Shown here piece after piece: positions 44,714 to 46,691 of a DNA stretch of 46,691 nt. The first letter of the stretch is position 1, and each line of letters opens with the position of its first letter. The notes below the pieces were generated by a model. It ran no database searches and was not told the origin of the DNA. It worked only from the letters and a program-made list of their open reading frames with translations. This stretch comes from Paraburkholderia dilworthii (GTDB lineage: Bacteria > Pseudomonadota > Gammaproteobacteria > Burkholderiales > Burkholderiaceae), in assembly GCF_000472525.1 (NCBI RefSeq), contig NZ_AWZT01000052.1:1-46691 (forward strand), read 5' to 3'. Position numbers and translations under genes: made by a program.

Positions 44714-44725
44714 GGTGACACCTCC

Positions 44726-44753
44726 ATATTCCTTACTTTAAAGTAAGGAATAT
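44726..44753. promoter_or_regulatory. Perfect 28-bp palindrome, probable toxin-antitoxin operator
   Basis: ATATTCCTTACTTT (44726-44739) is followed by its exact reverse complement (44740-44753) with no spacer. It lies 12 bases upstream of the antitoxin start, with the ribosome site at 44721-44725. AbrB-type antitoxins bind such AT-rich inverted repeats to repress their own operon. Confidence 0.85.
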
Positions 44754-44813
44754 GAAAAAGCAAGAAAACCAGCGGGAGTGCCACACGACTGACTACACCC
44801 CAGATGGCATGCG

Positions 44814-45503
44814 TCACTCGCCGAGATCAATCGCGGCGACAGCCTCGCGCTGATCGCGTGCGGACACGTCCAAATATGGCGACAGGTGATCGAGGTGAGC
44901 ATGGCCTAAAAGAATCTGCACCGTTTCGAGCGGGTGCCCGTTCGCCATCAGGCGGCTAGCGAACGTCCGTCTGCCAGTGTGACTGCTGTAACCGGCTCCG
45001 AGCCCTGCGGCACGGTATAGGCCAGTCACATAGCTCTGGAGGCTATCGGCGGCCAGATACTCGATTGATTTGCCCTCGAAATTGACGCGCCGCTTGACGC
45101 TCAGCTCGAACGCGCCACCCTTCTGCGTGAGGATCAACCTCGTTCGCGGCATCAGGCCACGGTATTCGCGACGATCCAGCGACACCCCATGCCCACGGAC
45201 ATATCGCCACTCGACGTAGCCTTCGAAGGCTGCGACCGTCTTCGCGTGCGAGAGAAACCCGCAGCGCGGCCGGCAGCCTTTGGTGATCGAACCGGGCAAG
45301 CCGATTTCTTCTTTCTTTGTGCCTGACTTCGAGAGCACATGATGTACTTCTAGACGCGCGATCTCGGTCACGCGCATCCCGCATGTAATGCCGAGCAGGA
45401 GGATCGAAGTGTCGCGTTCCGGAAAGCGACTGGTCGCTTCGGTGACGCGCAGGAGGTGGCGGAATTTCGCCGGTGTGAGGGTTCTGGCGTGTTTGGGTTC
45501 CAT
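44814..45503 (-). CDS. Tyrosine recombinase / integrase catalytic domain protein
   Basis: The 229-residue protein has the tyrosine recombinase catalytic set: Arg44 in CGMRVTEIARL, His175 and Arg178 in SSHTGRRTFAS, His201 in LLGHAHLDH and nucleophile Tyr210 in LSPYLDV. It lacks the N-terminal core-binding domain of phage integrases, which usually brings the length above 300. It may be a shorter type of recombinase or a truncated integrase. It lies next to the toxin-antitoxin genes and insertion remnants, at what may be the edge of an acquired block. No tRNA gene or repeated attachment site is visible. Confidence 0.82.
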   Translation of the reverse strand: MEPKHARTLTPAKFRHLLRVTEATSRFPERDTSILLLGITCGMRVTEIARLEVHHVLSKSGTKKEEIGLPGSITKGCRPRCGFLSHAKTVAAFEGYVEWRYVRGHGVSLDRREYRGLMPRTRLILTQKGGAFELSVKRRVNFEGKSIEYLAADSLQSYVTGLYRAAGLGAGYSSHTGRRTFASRLMANGHPLETVQILLGHAHLDHLSPYLDVSARDQREAVAAIDLGE

Positions 45504-45758
45504 GCTTCCGTATCTCGTAATGCGCTTGAAAATCGAGCCTGTTACGAGAGAGAAAGTGTTTGACGCTCCTTTCCAGTGTAACCCGCGTAGTGCCTCACTT
45601 CCTCGGAAAAGCTGAGGGGAGGAAAAAGCCGGAAGGCAATGGCTGCCTTCCCGCCGTTAGAAGTAACCGCGTCGGTCGCAGCCGGGTTTCTGTTTCCGTC
45701 ACGACATTTTCTGGAAACGTCTTGGTACACTGCGGTCCGACCGAGCGGAGGCAAGTGC

Positions 45759-46139
45759 ATGGGAATGTCGGGTGAACTGTTTGAGCAGGAGTTCGAGACG
45801 TGGACGCCGGCTCAGGCTAAAACGTTTTTTCGCGCCGGGATGGTGGACGATTTCTTCGTCAGTAACGTCGGTGGGGATGTCTGGGTGCTCACTCTGCTTG
45901 TTGTTGGCCGCGGGGGGTGGCAGATACAAATTCAGTTGCGCACGGCTCGCGAGCTCGATACCCACAAGGTGCGTCAGTTCAAGACGCTCGATGCGGCGGT
46001 GAGAGCCGCCGGAGAGATCGGATTTGATGTCAGGAACATTGGCATCGCGAGGGTCGCGCAGCGCGCATTGCCTCGCGCTGGCTCGAAGGCTCACAGCGGG
46101 GCACCTCAACGCCGAAGTATGCTGCCCGACGTGGACTAA
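45759..46139 (+). CDS. Hypothetical protein, plasmid-partition-region style
   Basis: The 126-residue product starts MGMSGELFEQEFETWTPAQA after GGAGG. It has a compact alpha/beta core (GGDVWVLTLLVVGRGGWQIQ, LDAAVRAAGEIGFDVRNIGI). I do not recognise a named family; similar short proteins occur on Burkholderia plasmids and islands. The ATG at 45759 is preferred over the longer open frame from 45639. It is divergent from the recombinase, with 255 bases between them. Confidence 0.6.
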   Translation: MGMSGELFEQEFETWTPAQAKTFFRAGMVDDFFVSNVGGDVWVLTLLVVGRGGWQIQIQLRTARELDTHKVRQFKTLDAAVRAAGEIGFDVRNIGIARVAQRALPRAGSKAHSGAPQRRSMLPDVD

Positions 46140-46182
46140 CCGAGGCTCGCGTCCCGCCAAACCCATCTTTAGAAAACAGCAA

Positions 46183-46691
46183 ATGAAACCTTCGAAAATT
46201 GCGCCCGTCTCTGCCGCCGTGCTGCTGACCATCGCGCTCAGTGCGTGTGATAGCAAGTCGGCCACGACAAAAGAAAACTATGCGAAGGCTGTGCAGCAGT
46301 ACCTCGATGCCACGGACGCAGTCTGCGTCTGGAGCAACCGGCCTGCGCCGTTCGAGTATGCGAACGTTCGCGCCGGGGAGCAGCAGCAGGCAGACCAGCT
46401 TGTGAAGGTGGGACTGCTGGCGAAGGAGCCTGCGACGGTGCGCGACTTCGGTCAAAGCTTGCCTGGCGCCCGGTACACGCTGACGGACGCCGGAAAGAAG
46501 GCGTCCAGAGGTGTGGCGCCGGGCCTCGGCAACCGGTTCTGCGGCGGAAAAGCGAAACTGATGGACATTGACGCGCCGTCAGCGGGCGTAAAGGCGCAGG
46601 CGGGCGATAAGGTGTATGTGCACTACGTGGCACAGCTCGTTGACCGGCCTGCCTGGGATGACGAATCGGTTCTGGTGGGTCACATCGAACT
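46183..46691 (+). CDS. Lipoprotein, partial (runs off right edge)
   Basis: From ATG 46183 the frame begins MKPSKIAPVSAAVLLTIALS and has the lipobox LSAC, so the protein is lipid-modified at Cys22. The mature part (SKSATTKENYAKAVQQYLDA, then CVWSNRPAPFEYANV) shows no catalytic motif I know. It may be membrane-anchored in the periplasm. It is cut by the window after 169 codons. It lies 43 bases after the upstream hypothetical protein and may be co-transcribed with it. Confidence 0.75.
   Translation, partial: MKPSKIAPVSAAVLLTIALSACDSKSATTKENYAKAVQQYLDATDAVCVWSNRPAPFEYANVRAGEQQQADQLVKVGLLAKEPATVRDFGQSLPGARYTLTDAGKKASRGVAPGLGNRFCGGKAKLMDIDAPSAGVKAQAGDKVYVHYVAQLVDRPAWDDESVLVGHIE

Noticed and set aside
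1..46691. CRISPR arrays, rRNA and tRNA genes
   Set aside because: No regularly spaced short repeats, cas-like genes, rRNA segments or convincing cloverleaf sequences were seen on either strand.

Overview
This window looks like a chromosome or megaplasmid segment of a Burkholderiaceae bacterium, most likely in the Paraburkholderia/Caballeronia/Burkholderia group. The evidence is high-GC codon use, a DUF4148 secreted protein, GSSVTLYG-type porins, a FUSC-family exporter, and the style of the LysR and GntR regulators. All calls come from reading the sequence; no database search was run.

Layout. Positions 1-18100 are a worn, insertion-rich stretch. It holds an IS6-family end at the left edge, a LysR regulator convergent with a FUSC exporter, a DUF4148 protein, a broken membrane gene beside a small K+ channel, and a lactate/malate dehydrogenase with several frameshifts. 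It continues with an intact IS6 element, a recombinase remnant, a sterol-desaturase-like hydroxylase with a YVTN beta-propeller protein, a D-Ala-D-Ala carboxypeptidase that has lost its SPOR domain, a porin, more IS6 pieces, an ISL3 element, a chimeric IS2/IS110/IS3 patch and a porin stump. An amidase follows at 18130-19761.

Positions 20321-30618 form a compact catabolic cluster. In order it encodes a luciferase-like flavin monooxygenase, an aldehyde dehydrogenase, a NIPSNAP protein, a four-gene polyamine-type ABC importer, a GntR/FCD regulator, a DUF1185 protein, an alpha/beta hydrolase and a flavin reductase. The two-component monooxygenase, aldehyde dehydrogenase and hydrolase are the same enzyme set as TgnA, TgnB, TgnC and TgnD of trigonelline (N-methylnicotinate) breakdown in Acinetobacter baylyi. 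That pathway releases methylamine, formate, CO2 and succinate semialdehyde. A palindromic TGG-N4-CCA motif lies before all three transcription units and is the likely GntR operator.

Positions 30661-43302 look like the methylamine and C1 side. One unit encodes a GS-like gamma-glutamylmethylamide synthetase (GmaS) and the three N-methylglutamate synthase subunits (MgsA, MgsB, MgsC). A separate minus-strand operon encodes a sarcosine-oxidase-like FAD enzyme, ETF beta and alpha, a HutD protein and ETF-quinone oxidoreductase. A divergent LysR gene is followed by an N-formylglutamate deformylase (HutG type). The usual MgdABCD dehydrogenase is absent. I infer that the FAD enzyme plus ETF may oxidise N-methylglutamate, and that HutG and HutD may act on N-formylglutamate, so that plant-derived N-methylnicotinate would be converted to succinate semialdehyde, formate and glutamate nitrogen from one locus.

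Positions 43303-46691 are a second scarred edge. It holds IstB and D-amino-acid dehydrogenase remnants, a VapC/AbrB-type toxin-antitoxin pair behind a perfect 28-bp palindrome, a short tyrosine recombinase, an unrecognised small protein and a lipoprotein that runs off the window.
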